From Drosophila persimilis (lineage: Eukaryota; Arthropoda; Insecta; Diptera; Drosophilidae), in the NCBI RefSeq assembly GCF_003286085.1, contig NW_020825329.1, forward strand, positions 1,880,626-1,944,625: 64,000 nucleotides of DNA, written 5' to 3'. Positions within the stretch are counted from its first letter, which is position 1, and the number at the start of each line of letters is the position of its first letter. Position numbers and translations under genes: made by a program. Shown piece by piece: positions 1 through 10,800 of the stretch. The notes below the pieces were generated by a model. That model was not told the DNA's origin, did no database searches, and saw only the letters and a program-made list of their open reading frames with translations.

Positions 1-349
1 GGCTCAATTTAGGCCGTAGTGGTGGGGTGTGGCGGCAACTGATGCTGATTTGAAAGTCGATTACAAAACCGATAATCAATTGTCAGCACCGTTGCCGCCG
101 AAGTTTTATCACAGATTGCAATAAATTTTTTAGTGGGGTGTCGGAGAACCGCACTAATTACGATAGTAACAATAAGGGGGGGGAAGAAGGGGTTAAAGAA
201 ATGAGATCGAAATGTGCAGAAATGTGCAGTGTTGCAACACGTAGTCAGTTGAAGAAATAGATAAAGGGAAAAGGTAAACAATGCAGGTGCTTTGCGTGGA
301 AATACACTAACTAACAAAGAGACAAGCACTTGCAGAAATAACAATTCAG

Positions 350-1892
350 GTAAGTAGTAGACTGGAGTGGAGACGACGGAAAAACAGGTAATAAAAGAGA
401 TACTACACTGGAACAAAGACGAGACAAAACAGGTACAATTGATTTACGTTTACAATATTACAATAAACATAACAATTTAAAATAATGTCTATATCTTTTA
501 CTATAATTACAGGGAAGACAAGAGGCATCGGCCGGCATAGCAAAACACAATGCTTGTAAAGACATTGCGTTGCATACCGGCCGACCCTGTCGTCCCCCCT
601 GGTCGTCGAAATTGGCGTCATCCGGAGTCGTCAGAGGTGGCTGCAATTAGCACCTCGTCGTCGTTGTGGCTGTAGCTGCCCTCTTGGAGGACCAGTGGCA
701 CTGGTCCGGCCACCAGCTGGGGACCAGGATTGACGGCACACATATTACTGTGGCGACACAGGTCCGGCCGCCAAAGTGAAATGGTTGTGAGTGTGTGTGT
801 GCGTCGGCAATTGTGGCCCTGATGTAGAGCGAGTGGCACTGGTCCGGCCACCAGCTGTGGGCAAAGGTGGACAATGACACACATAACTCGAACGGCACAG
901 GTCCGGCCGCCCAAGTGTAATGGATGTGTGTGTGTGTGTGTGTCTGAATGGCTGGCGGTGAGTATTTTCAGAGCCCTTTTTTAATCGTATTTGTGGCTGA
1001 TGGATTTTTCGTTTTCCAGGACGATGGGGCACTCTGAATGCCATGGCACTGGATCCGGCCACCAGCTAAGGACGATGGCGGACACGACACACATCTACAC
1101 GAGCGGCACAGGTCCGGCCGCCCAAGTGTAATGGATGTTTGTGTGTGTGTGTGTCTGAATGGCAGGCGGTGAGTATTTTGAGCGCCCTTTTTAATCGTAT
1201 GTGTGGCTGATGGATTTTTCCTTTTCCAGGTCCATAGGGCACTCTGAATGCCATGGCACTGGATCCGGCTACCAGCTAAGGACGATGGCGGGCACGACAC
1301 ACATCTACACGAACGGCACAGGTCCGGCCGCCCAAGTGTAATGAATGTTTGTGTGTGTGTGTGTCTGAATGGCAGGCGGTGAGTATTTTGAGCGCCCTTT
1401 TTAATCGTATGTGTGGCTGATGGATTTTTTCTTTTCCAGGTCCATAGGGCACTCTGAATGCCATGGCACTGGATCCGGCCACCAGCTAAGGACGATGGCG
1501 GGCACGACACACATCTACACGAACGGCACAGGTCCGGCCGCCCAAGTGTAATGGATGTTTGTGTGTGTGTGTGTCTGAATGGCAGGCGGTAAGTATTTTG
1601 AGCGCCCTTTTTAATCGTATGTGTGGCTGGTGGATTTTTCCTTTTCCAGGTCCATAGGGCACTCTGAGTGCCATGGCACTGGATCCGGCCACCAGCTAAG
1701 GACGATGGCGGACACGACACACATCTACACGAGCGGCACAGGTCCGGCCGCCCAAGTGTAATGGATGTTTGTGTGTGTGTGTGTCTGAATGGCAGGCGGT
1801 AAGTATTTAATTGTTTTGATGGCGGCAGCGTCCGTTGTTAATTTTTGTTGTGGCATGCGATTGATATGCATTTGTCCTTTAATCCATTGCAG
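350..1892 (+). other. Predicted antisense intron/exon series, A1 3' UTR
   Basis: On the plus strand, donors and acceptors alternate in the correct order. Candidate introns are 350-512 or 433-512 (donor CAG|GTAAGTA at 350, acceptor ending ATAATTACAG), 958-1019 (62 nt), 1169-1229, 1379-1439 and 1589-1649 (61 nt each), and 1799-1892 (94 nt, acceptor ATCCATTGCAG). The 61-nt introns carry GGCTGAT, a fair branch-point match, about 24 nt before a pyrimidine tract and CCAG. Exons between them are exactly 149 nt. Stop codons are frequent, so any spliced RNA looks noncoding. Splicing itself is inferred. Confidence 0.5.
690..1810 (-). repeat. 210-bp tandem repeat array in A1 3' UTR
   Basis: Four regular 210-bp units are phased at about 1046, 1256, 1466 and 1676. 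Two degenerate half units (about 690-940) lack the intron-like part. Each unit has TGGATCCGGCCACCAGCT, then CAGGTCCGGCCGCCC, a (GT)7-8 run, and a splice-signal-like block on the plus strand. The units differ by only a few bases. Copy number is four here and one to two in A3. Confidence 0.9.
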
Positions 1893-1910
1893 CGGCAGAG
1901 ATGTGTCCAA

Positions 1911-4900
1911 TTAGTACACAGCGTTCCAGGATATCTGGTTGTCAAGATGGTACCTCATGTTGCGGGCGTAGGCCTTAATGTCATCCATGGAGTCGTCATC
2001 TGTCCACATCTCATCGTCATCATTTTCTTCATCCGTTTCAGGATCCGTCTCTGGAATGGCGCCTGGCATTGGCCCTGACGTTTTTTGTGGTGGCTGTGGA
2101 GCTGGGGCAACCACTGTTGCTGCTGCCATTGTTGGTGGATTTTCCGATGTCACTGGAACTGCTGGAGTTGCCGTCACTGCCTGGGATTGGATGAGCGAGG
2201 TGAGTAGTGACATCATCGCTTCCAGCCTCTTTTCCAATCGCGTCATCCTCTGCGTATTCTCCAACAGTGCCTGGCTGCAGGATCCCTCGCAAGATTGGCG
2301 TTTCGGCTGCATCTTCGGCCGGGAGCGGTTGTTGGCAAGCTGCTGCTGCTGCTGCTGCTGTCGCTGTTGTTGTTCGCGCTGCGGCTGCTGTTGCAGCTGC
2401 TGTAGCTGCTGCTGCTGTTGTGGTGCCTGGGAACGGCTCAATGGCTGCTCTGGACGTCGTCGCCCAGTGCGTGGGCCAGAGGCAGCAGGCGTCTGTTTTT
2501 TTGTAAGTATTGGCTGCTGCTGCTGCTGCTTCTGCTTCTGCTGATGTTGTTGTTGTCCTCTTCGTCGCCCAGGAGAGGAGACATTGAGTGGCGTCCATGC
2601 TGCCTGCTGCTGCTGTCCGCGCCAGGGATTGGCTGGCGTTTGAGCTTGCTGTTGCTGCTGCTGTCGGCGCCCTGGATGTGCTGGTGTTGTTCTTGCTGGT
2701 GGTGGCTGCTGCTCTGGCAATGGCTGCAGAAGCGAGCTGCGCCTGCGACGCAACTCCTGCATGGCCACTCGGTGGGACAGAAGGCGGCCCCTTGCTGCCT
2801 TGAATGCCGGACATCCCTTGTAGGCGCTGATGTGGGCGCCCTGGCAATTGGCGCATTTAGGGGCGTCTGCCCTTGGCTTGGCACATGCCGTGGACGCGTG
2901 GGCACCCGCACACTTCATACAGACGAATGAACGCCTGCAGTAGGTGCGGGTGTGCCCGAATGCCTGACATCTGTGGCACTGGGCTGGGTCCACCGGCTTG
3001 GCCTGCCTCTCAACGGTCACCAACTGGTTGCCCAGCTGGGTTAATTGGAGGACATCGTGGTGGCTTTCATCCGGCTTGGGGGCTATCTCCAACTCGAACT
3101 GGTCGAGTTGCTGTCCATCGGATCTCCCTTTAATGGCTCTAATAAATATAACATAATAACCCAATTCGGCCATCTGATTTTTTATTAGTTGGGTGCTTGT
3201 GGAGTGGTGGAGATCTCGCACGACGATCCGTAGCCCACGGTCACTCTTGTGCTGGTGTGTGTAGTGGCCAGTCATCGCCTCGTTGCCGTCGCCATCGCCC
3301 AGGATTGCCATGATGGCATCCCTGGTAGCCATGTCTCGGGCCTGGATACGGACACCATTGCGGCTGATGAGCTTGGTGTGATAGCTGCTGTTGCCCACCC
3401 TCGGGTCCTTCTGCAGCTTGTCCAGAATGGGCATAATGTCGGGGACAGCTGGCAGAATGATGGGGGGGGGAATAATTGTCGTTGGTTGGTGCTGTCGCTG
3501 CTGCATCCGAGTTTGTCTGGCATTGGGCATACTCAGGGCGGGCAGCTGGAGCAGCCCAACGCCGCCGCCGCTGCTGCTGCTGTGGGTTCCTGTGCCGCAG
3601 CTACTAGTTGCATTTGCAGGTGAGTGAGGTAGAGCTAGTGGGGCATTGGCTGGAGCAGGGGCAGGGGCAGGGGCAGGGGCGGGGGCAGGGGCATTTTGAG
3701 TAATTGTCCGCTGATGTTGTTGCTGTTGCTGGTTTGATTGTTGGTGATGGAGATGGTTTTGAATTTGGGGGATATGGGATTTGCTTGCCTGTTGGTTACT
3801 TTCCCGGAGTCGTCGTTTGGCCGATGCATAATTGGCATCCAAATTGTCGTCGTCGTCATCGTCATCAAACTCAACAACCATATCATCACTGTCATCATCG
3901 TCATCATCATCATCCACCTCGGCGCGGACGCGCTTCAGTGGCGAACGGGCCGCTGCAGCAGAGGTGGATGGGATATCATCGGTATTGGCTGTGTTTGTTG
4001 CTATTGGCTGATGTTGTTGTTGTTGTTGATGTGTTTGCTGCTGCTGATGTTCCTCTGGCGGCGGTGGTGGGGGGGGTCCGCCTGTTAACATTGCTGTTAA
4101 CAGGCATCGTCTGGCTGCCGACGTAATTGCAGTTGTCGTTTTTGTGTTTGATGTCGCTGTTTGTGTGCTGATGTATGTCATCATTGTATTTGTGGTTGTG
4201 GTATTGGCTGTGTGCATTGCATTTGGAACCGCTGCTGTGGCCGATCGAGCGGGGTTTGTGCCATGGCTATGGTTCGAGTTCGAACTCGCTCCCGAACGGG
4301 CACTCGAACACGAATCTTTTGTTGGCTGCTGTTCGTGTAGGGGCTGCTCGAGTGCCCTCTCGTACCGTCGCTGGTACGAGGTCGTTACCCGCTCTCTCTT
4401 TGCACTCTCTCTCGCTCCTTGCTGTTTCCGGCTCTCTCCACACGAAGCATCGGCATACGGTGCATCGATACGTGTATGTGTGTGTTGGAGTGTGGGAAGC
4501 GGAATTATTGGCGCGCTCGGTACCGCTAGGCTTGGCTTGGCTTGGCATAGCGGTGCTTGACATTGCGGTGCTTTGGCTGACGCCGCTGCCGCTGCCGACG
4601 CCGCCAATGCCTCAAGCCGGCGACTACCGCTGCTGCTGCTGCTGATGTTCTGCTGCTGCTGCTGCTGCTGGCGTTCCTGGGTATGGACCGCCTCCACCCA
4701 ATCGCCGATCTGGAACTGCTCCTGGCTGGTGAGATTGGGAATGGCCGCCCAGCTGTTGGGGCAGGGCAGGTCGGGGATGGGGCTTGTGGCCGGAGTGGCG
4801 GTGATGGTGGTGTCGGTATTTGTGGTCCTCACATACCCGGTAATGGTGGCTGGAGCCGGTCCAGAAATTGGAGGAAGTGCCTCCAACCAGGTGGCGGAGT

Positions 4901-5090
4901 CGGTGGATTGTCGTCTCAGTATCGCTGCGTTTGCCCCGGCGCCGGTGGCTGCGCTGTCGGCACTGGCTTCGCCGTCGGCGGCGCTGTCGGAGCTGGCAGT
5001 GGAAATGGCTGATTTGGGGCGATCCCTGGCTGTGACGCCGTGTGGTCCTCGTCGTCGTCGTCCTCTTCTGGCAGTGGATCCGCGTGGCAT
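1911..5090 (-). CDS. gag: Gag-like protein of family A (1059 aa), copy A1
   Basis: Telomeric retrotransposon Gag, expected to bind element RNA and target it to telomeres. From the N-terminus there is a basic start (MPRGSTARRG), then Ala/Gln/Ser/Thr-rich low complexity. Two acidic Asp runs lie near residues 391-418, followed by an alternating Ala-Pro stretch. A PRE_C2HC-like region (about 568-700, containing DRGLRIVVRDLHHST) precedes three zinc knuckles at about 704-762. These start CHRCQAFGHTRTYC and continue with CMKC...H...C and CANC...H...GC. A very Gln-rich segment follows, then a short heptad-like helix (about 960-985, ending in SLLTSLIQSQ) and an acidic tail. The first ATG is the start because little open frame lies upstream. 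Longer than D. melanogaster HeT-A Gag (roughly 920 aa). No pol follows. Confidence is high for Gag; the exact family name is uncertain. Confidence 0.9.
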   Translation of the reverse strand: MPRGSTARRGRRRRGPHGVTARDRPKSAISTASSDSAADGEASADSAATGAGANAAILRRQSTDSATWLEALPPISGPAPATITGYVRTTNTDTTITATPATSPIPDLPCPNSWAAIPNLTSQEQFQIGDWVEAVHTQERQQQQQQQNISSSSSGSRRLEALAASAAAAASAKAPQCQAPLCQAKPSLAVPSAPIIPLPTLQHTHTRIDAPYADASCGESRKQQGARESAKRERVTTSYQRRYERALEQPLHEQQPTKDSCSSARSGASSNSNHSHGTNPARSATAAVPNAMHTANTTTTNTMMTYISTQTATSNTKTTTAITSAARRCLLTAMLTGGPPPPPPPEEHQQQQTHQQQQQHQPIATNTANTDDIPSTSAAAARSPLKRVRAEVDDDDDDDDSDDMVVEFDDDDDDDNLDANYASAKRRLRESNQQASKSHIPQIQNHLHHQQSNQQQQQHQRTITQNAPAPAPAPAPAPAPANAPLALPHSPANATSSCGTGTHSSSSGGGVGLLQLPALSMPNARQTRMQQRQHQPTTIIPPPIILPAVPDIMPILDKLQKDPRVGNSSYHTKLISRNGVRIQARDMATRDAIMAILGDGDGNEAMTGHYTHQHKSDRGLRIVVRDLHHSTSTQLIKNQMAELGYYVIFIRAIKGRSDGQQLDQFELEIAPKPDESHHDVLQLTQLGNQLVTVERQAKPVDPAQCHRCQAFGHTRTYCRRSFVCMKCAGAHASTACAKPRADAPKCANCQGAHISAYKGCPAFKAARGRLLSHRVAMQELRRRRSSLLQPLPEQQPPPARTTPAHPGRRQQQQQQAQTPANPWRGQQQQAAWTPLNVSSPGRRRGQQQHQQKQKQQQQQPILTKKQTPAASGPRTGRRRPEQPLSRSQAPQQQQQLQQLQQQPQREQQQRQQQQQQQLANNRSRPKMQPKRQSCEGSCSQALLENTQRMTRLEKRLEAMMSLLTSLIQSQAVTATPAVPVTSENPPTMAAATVVAPAPQPPQKTSGPMPGAIPETDPETDEENDDDEMWTDDDSMDDIKAYARNMRYHLDNQISWNAVY

Positions 5091-5309
5091 AGCTGCGCTG
5101 GATTGGCTTTGGTTGGATTTGGTAATAAATTTTTTCGACCGACGCGAGTGGAGATTTTGTCAAGTCAGATTGATTCACACAGTTTTTTTTTTTCGCTTTT
5201 TTGGATTTTTCCAAATATATACCCGCTTTGGGTTGAGGGCTCTCAGTGCTCCATACAGGGGAGGAACTGAGAGGCTGGGGTGTGAGCCGCCAGCAACCAA
5301 GCGCGTTGC

Positions 5310-5315
5310 TTTATT
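5310..5315 (-). promoter_or_regulatory. Candidate polyadenylation signal AATAAA, A2
   Basis: AATAAA on the minus strand (TTTATT on plus) within ATTAATAAAGCAACG. It lies about 117 nt upstream of the T run taken as the tail, farther than the usual 10-30 nt, so it may not be the functional signal. The same hexamer sits at the equivalent place in the other A copies. Confidence 0.35.
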
Positions 5316-6665
5316 AATTTCTCTTTGTGGGCAGTATATGTCTTGATTTAGTAGATGTACATTTTTGTTTGTTTTTACAATTTAACTTTAAACGGCACTC
5401 AAACACTTTTTACTGGTACATTTAATGGCACAATAATTTACAAAACATATAAACTGCAGCAACGTTAAACACTTGTAACCTCTTTTTACACTCAGCAGGG
5501 GGGGGGGGGGGGGGCAAGGAAAAAAGAAAACGAGACAGAGATAAACTTTTCGGCACTTTGACGGAGGGACTAGACCACGAACACGACTCGACTCCACAAC
5601 GTTCACGACACGACTTTTTCTCGTTTGGATAGAGATCTGGACTCGAGACTCGATTCCACGATCGGGGCAAAAGGCTCCAACAGTATGAATTGTCAAGAGT
5701 CAAGTGTGTGTGTGTGCGGTGAGAGTCAAGAAAGTAAAGTAAAATGGGGCCACGCTCAAAAGTATGCTGTCTCCTCCCTGAAATTCTCCCTAACTTAAAA
5801 TTTGATTTGATCCCCTGTGAGTTTGTCAACTTGATGTTTTGTTGGTTGTTGGTCTTCAGTCCCCTCTACTACCCTTGCCGCCTGCTGAGGGCAGACGACT
5901 AGGAATGTATCATGTACATGTGGGCGGGCAGTTTATAGGGAACGTAGTGGTTTTATGCGAAGACTTGCATATTTGGCTCAATTTAGGCCGTAGTGGTGGG
6001 GTGTGGCGGCAACAGGTGCTGATTTGAAAGTCGATTACGAAACCGATAATCAATTGTCAGCACCGTTGCCGCCGAAGTTTTATCACAGATTGTAATGATT
6101 TTTTTAGTGGGGTGTCGGAGAACCGCACTAATTACGATAGTAACAATAACGGGGGGGAAGAAGGGGTTAAAGAAATGAGATCGAAATGTGCAGAAATGTG
6201 CAGTGTTGCAACACGTAGTCAGTTGGGGAAATAGATAAAAAGAAAAGGTAAACAATGCAGGTGCTTTGCGTGGAAATACACTAAATAAAAAAAAGAGACA
6301 AGCACTTGCAGAAATAACAATACAGGTAAGTAGAAGACTGGAGTGGAGACGACGGAAAAACAGGTAATAAAAGAGATACTACACTGGAACAAAGACGAGA
6401 CAAAACAGGTACAATTGATTTACGTTTACAATATTACAATAAACATAACAATTTAAAATAATGTCTATATCTTTTACTATAATTACAGGGAAGACAAGAG
6501 GCATCGGCCGGCATAGCAAAACACAATGCTTGTAAAGACATTGCGTTGCATACCGGCCGACCCTGTCGTCCCCCCTGGTCGTCGAAATTGGCGTCATCCG
6601 GAGTCGTCAGAGGTGGCTGCAATTAGCACCTCGTCGTCGTTGTGGCTGTAGCTGCCCTCTTGGAG

Positions 6666-7786
6666 GACCAGTGGCACTGGTCCGGCCACCAGCTGGGGAC
6701 CAGGATTGACGGCACACATATTACTGTGGCGACACAGGTCCGGCCGCCAAAGTGAAATGGTTGTGAGTGTGTGTGTGCGTCGGCAATTGTGGCCCTGATG
6801 TAGAGCGAGTGGCACTGGTCCGGCCACCAGCTGTGGGCAAAGGTGGACAATGACACACATAACTCGAACGGCACAGGTCCGGCCGCCCAAGTGTAATGGA
6901 TGTGTGTGTGTGTGTGTGTCTGAATGGCTGGCGGTGAGTATTTTCAGAGCCCTTTTTTAATCGTATTTGTGGCTGATGGATTTTTCGTTTTCCAGGACGA
7001 TGGGGCACTCTGAATGCCATGGCACTGGATCCGGCCACCAGCTAAGGACGATGGCGGACACGACACACATCTACACGAGCGGCACAGGTCCGGCCGCCCA
7101 AGTGTAATGGATGTTTGTGTGTGTGTGTGTCTGAATGGCAGGCGGTGAGTATTTTGAGCGCCCTTTTTAATCGTATGTGTGGCTGATGGATTTTTCCTTT
7201 TCCAGGTCCATAGGGCACTCTGAATGCCATGGCACTGGATCCGGCTACCAGCTAAGGACGATGGCGGGCACGACACACATCTACACGAACGGCACAGGTC
7301 CGGCCGCCCAAGTGTAATGAATGTTTGTGTGTGTGTGTGTCTGAATGGCAGGCGGTGAGTATTTTGAGCGCCCTTTTTAATCGTATGTGTGGCTGATGGA
7401 TTTTTTCTTTTCCAGGTCCATAGGGCACTCTGAATGCCATGGCACTGGATCCGGCCACCAGCTAAGGACGATGGCGGGCACGACACACATCTACACGAAC
7501 GGCACAGGTCCGGCCGCCCAAGTGTAATGGATGTTTGTGTGTGTGTGTGTCTGAATGGCAGGCGGTAAGTATTTTGAGCGCCCTTTTTAATCGTATGTGT
7601 GGCTGGTGGATTTTTCCTTTTCCAGGTCCATAGGGCACTCTGAGTGCCATGGCACTGGATCCGGCCACCAGCTAAGGACGATGGCGGACACGACACACAT
7701 CTACACGAGCGGCACAGGTCCGGCCGCCCAAGTGTAATGGATGTTTGTGTGTGTGTGTGTCTGAATGGCAGGCGGTAAGTATTTAA
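6666..7786 (-). repeat. 210-bp tandem repeat array in A2 3' UTR
   Basis: Same organisation as in A1: two degenerate half units and then four units at 210-bp spacing. The plus-strand intron-like blocks are at 6934-6995, 7145-7205, 7355-7415, 7565-7625 and 7775-7868. Confidence 0.9.
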
Positions 7787-7886
7787 TTGTTTTGATGGCG
7801 GCAGCGTCCGTTGTTAATTTTTGTTGTGGCATGCGATTGATATGCATTTGTCCTTTAATCCATTGCAGCGGCAGAGATGTGTCCAA

Positions 7887-10800
7887 TTAGTACACAGCGT
7901 TCCAGGATATCTGGTTGTCAAGATGGTACCTCATGTTGCGGGCGTAGGCCTTAATGTCATCCATGGAGTCGTCATCTGTCCACATCTCATCGTCATCATT
8001 TTCTTCATCCGTTTCAGGATCCGTCTCTGGAATGGCGCCTGGCATTGGCCCTGACGTTTTTTGTGGTGGCTGTGGAGCTGGGGCAACCACTGTTGCTGCT
8101 GCCATTGTTGGTGGATTTTCCGATGTCACTGGAACTGCTGGAGTTGCCGTCACTGCCTGGGATTGGATGAGCGAGGTGAGTAGTGACATCATCGCTTCCA
8201 GCCTCTTTTCCAATCGCGTCATCCTCTGCGTATTCTCCAACAGTGCCTGGCTGCAGGATCCCTCGCAAGATTGGCGTTTCGGCTGCATCTTCGGCCGGGA
8301 GCGGTTGTTGGCAAGCTGCTGCTGCTGCTGCTGCTGTCGCTGTTGTTGTTCGCGCTGCGGCTGCTGTTGCAGCTGCTGTAGCTGCTGCTGCTGTTGTGGT
8401 GCCTGGGAACGGCTCAATGGCTGCTCTGGACGTCGTCGCCCAGTGCGTGGGCCAGAGGCAGCAGGCGTCTGTTTTTTTGTAAGTATTGGCTGCTGCTGCT
8501 GCTGCTTCTGCTTCTGCTGATGTTGTTGTTGTCCTCTTCGTCGCCCAGGAGAGGAGACATTGAGTGGCGTCCATGCTGCCTGCTGCTGCTGTCCGCGCCA
8601 GGGATTGGCTGGCGTTTGAGCTTGCTGTTGCTGCTGCTGTCGGCGCCCTGGATGTGCTGGTGTTGTTCTTGCTGGTGGTGGCTGCTGCTCTGGCAATGGC
8701 TGCAGAAGCGAGCTGCGCCTGCGACGCAACTCCTGCATGGCCACTCGGTGGGACAGAAGGCGGCCCCTTGCTGCCTTGAATGCCGGACATCCCTTGTAGG
8801 CGCTGATGTGGGCGCCCTGGCAATTGGCGCATTTAGGGGCGTCTGCCCTTGGCTTGGCACATGCCGTGGACGCGTGGGCACCCGCACACTTCATACAGAC
8901 GAATGAACGCCTGCAGTAGGTGCGGGTGTGCCCGAATGCCTGACATCTGTGGCACTGGGCTGGGTCCACCGGCTTGGCCTGCCTCTCAACGGTCACCAAC
9001 TGGTTGCCCAGCTGGGTTAATTGGAGGACATCGTGGTGGCTTTCATCCGGCTTGGGGGCTATCTCCAACTCGAACTGGTCGAGTTGCTGTCCATCGGATC
9101 TCCCTTTAATGGCTCTAATAAATATAACATAATAACCCAATTCGGCCATCTGATTTTTTATTAGTTGGGTGCTTGTGGAGTGGTGGAGATCTCGCACGAC
9201 GATCCGTAGCCCACGGTCACTCTTGTGCTGGTGTGTGTAGTGGCCAGTCATCGCCTCGTTGCCGTCGCCATCGCCCAGGATTGCCATGATGGCATCCCTG
9301 GTAGCCATGTCTCGGGCCTGGATACGGACACCATTGCGGCTGATGAGCTTGGTGTGATAGCTGCTGTTGCCCACCCTCGGGTCCTTCTGCAGCTTGTCCA
9401 GAATGGGCATAATGTCGGGGACAGCTGGCAGAATGATGGGGGGGGGAATAATTGTCGTTGGTTGGTGCTGTCGCTGCTGCATCCGAGTTTGTCTGGCATT
9501 GGGCATACTCAGGGCGGGCAGCTGGAGCAGCCCAACGCCGCCGCCGCTGCTGCTGCTGTGGGTTCCTGTGCCGCAGCTACTAGTTGCATTTGCAGGTGAG
9601 TGAGGTAGAGCTAGTGGGGCATTGGCTGGAGCAGGGGCAGGGGCAGGGGCAGGGGCGGGGGCAGGGGCATTTTGAGTAATTGTCCGCTGATGTTGTTGCT
9701 GTTGCTGGTTTGATTGTTGGTGATGGAGATGGTTTTGAATTTGGGGGATATGGGATTTGCTTGCCTGTTGGTTACTTTCCCGGAGTCGTCGTTTGGCCGA
9801 TGCATAATTGGCATCCAAATTGTCGTCGTCGTCATCGTCATCAAACTCAACAACCATATCATCACTGTCATCATCGTCATCATCATCATCCACCTCGGCG
9901 CGGACGCGCTTCAGTGGCGAACGGGCCGCTGCAGCAGAGGTGGATGGGATATCATCGGTATTGGCTGTGTTTGTTGCTATTGGCTGATGTTGTTGTTGTT
10001 GTTGATGTGTTTGCTGCTGCTGATGTTCCTCTGGCGGCGGTGGTGGGGGGGGTCCGCCTGTTAACATTGCTGTTAACAGGCATCGTCTGGCTGCCGACGT
10101 AATTGCAGTTGTCGTTTTTGTGTTTGATGTCGCTGTTTGTGTGCTGATGTATGTCATCATTGTATTTGTGGTTGTGGTATTGGCTGTGTGCATTGCATTT
10201 GGAACCGCTGCTGTGGCCGATCGAGCGGGGTTTGTGCCATGGCTATGGTTCGAGTTCGAACTCGCTCCCGAACGGGCACTCGAACACGAATCTTTTGTTG
10301 GCTGCTGTTCGTGTAGGGGCTGCTCGAGTGCCCTCTCGTACCGTCGCTGGTACGAGGTCGTTACCCGCTCTCTCTTTGCACTCTCTCTCGCTCCTTGCTG
10401 TTTCCGGCTCTCTCCACACGAAGCATCGGCATACGGTGCATCGATACGTGTATGTGTGTGTTGGAGTGTGGGAAGCGGAATTATTGGCGCGCTCGGTACC
10501 GCTAGGCTTGGCTTGGCTTGGCATAGCGGTGCTTGACATTGCGGTGCTTTGGCTGACGCCGCTGCCGCTGCCGACGCCGCCAATGCCTCAAGCCGGCGAC
10601 TACCGCTGCTGCTGCTGCTGATGTTCTGCTGCTGCTGCTGCTGCTGGCGTTCCTGGGTATGGACCGCCTCCACCCAATCGCCGATCTGGAACTGCTCCTG
10701 GCTGGTGAGATTGGGAATGGCCGCCCAGCTGTTGGGGCAGGGCAGGTCGGGGATGGGGCTTGTGGCCGGAGTGGCGGTGATGGTGGTGTCGGTATTTGTG

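Larger units (their letters stand above)
1..5182 (-). mobile_element. Family A copy A1 (HeT-A-like, Gag-only; 3' end cut by window)
   Basis: Non-LTR telomeric retrotransposon read right to left. The 5' end is put at about 5182, just before an 11-base T run (5183-5193) taken as the poly(A) tail of the next copy. The 5' UTR is about 92 nt (5091-5182), gag is 1911-5090, and the 3' UTR runs from 1910 past the window start. No pol ORF is present, as in HeT-A. The 3' UTR seen here holds a 210-bp repeat array. The boundary is inferred: the T run changes length between copies (11, 10, 11, 10), and copy A5 is truncated about 23 bp short of the same point with another element's poly(A) joined there. 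An undetected boundary elsewhere in the 6-kb period is possible. Confidence 0.8.

Noticed and set aside
968..1720. Minus-strand ORF of 250 codons across the 210-bp repeats
   Set aside because: It is open only because the 210-bp period is a multiple of three. The repeats contain noncoding signals, the ORF has no known domain, and it is much shorter in A3.
4573..5346. Plus-strand ORF of 257 codons rich in Ala, Cys and Leu
   Set aside because: It is the reverse reading of Gln- and Ser-rich gag sequence; CAG-type runs read on the other strand give Leu, Cys or Ala. It has no domain and mirrors the gag frame in every A copy.
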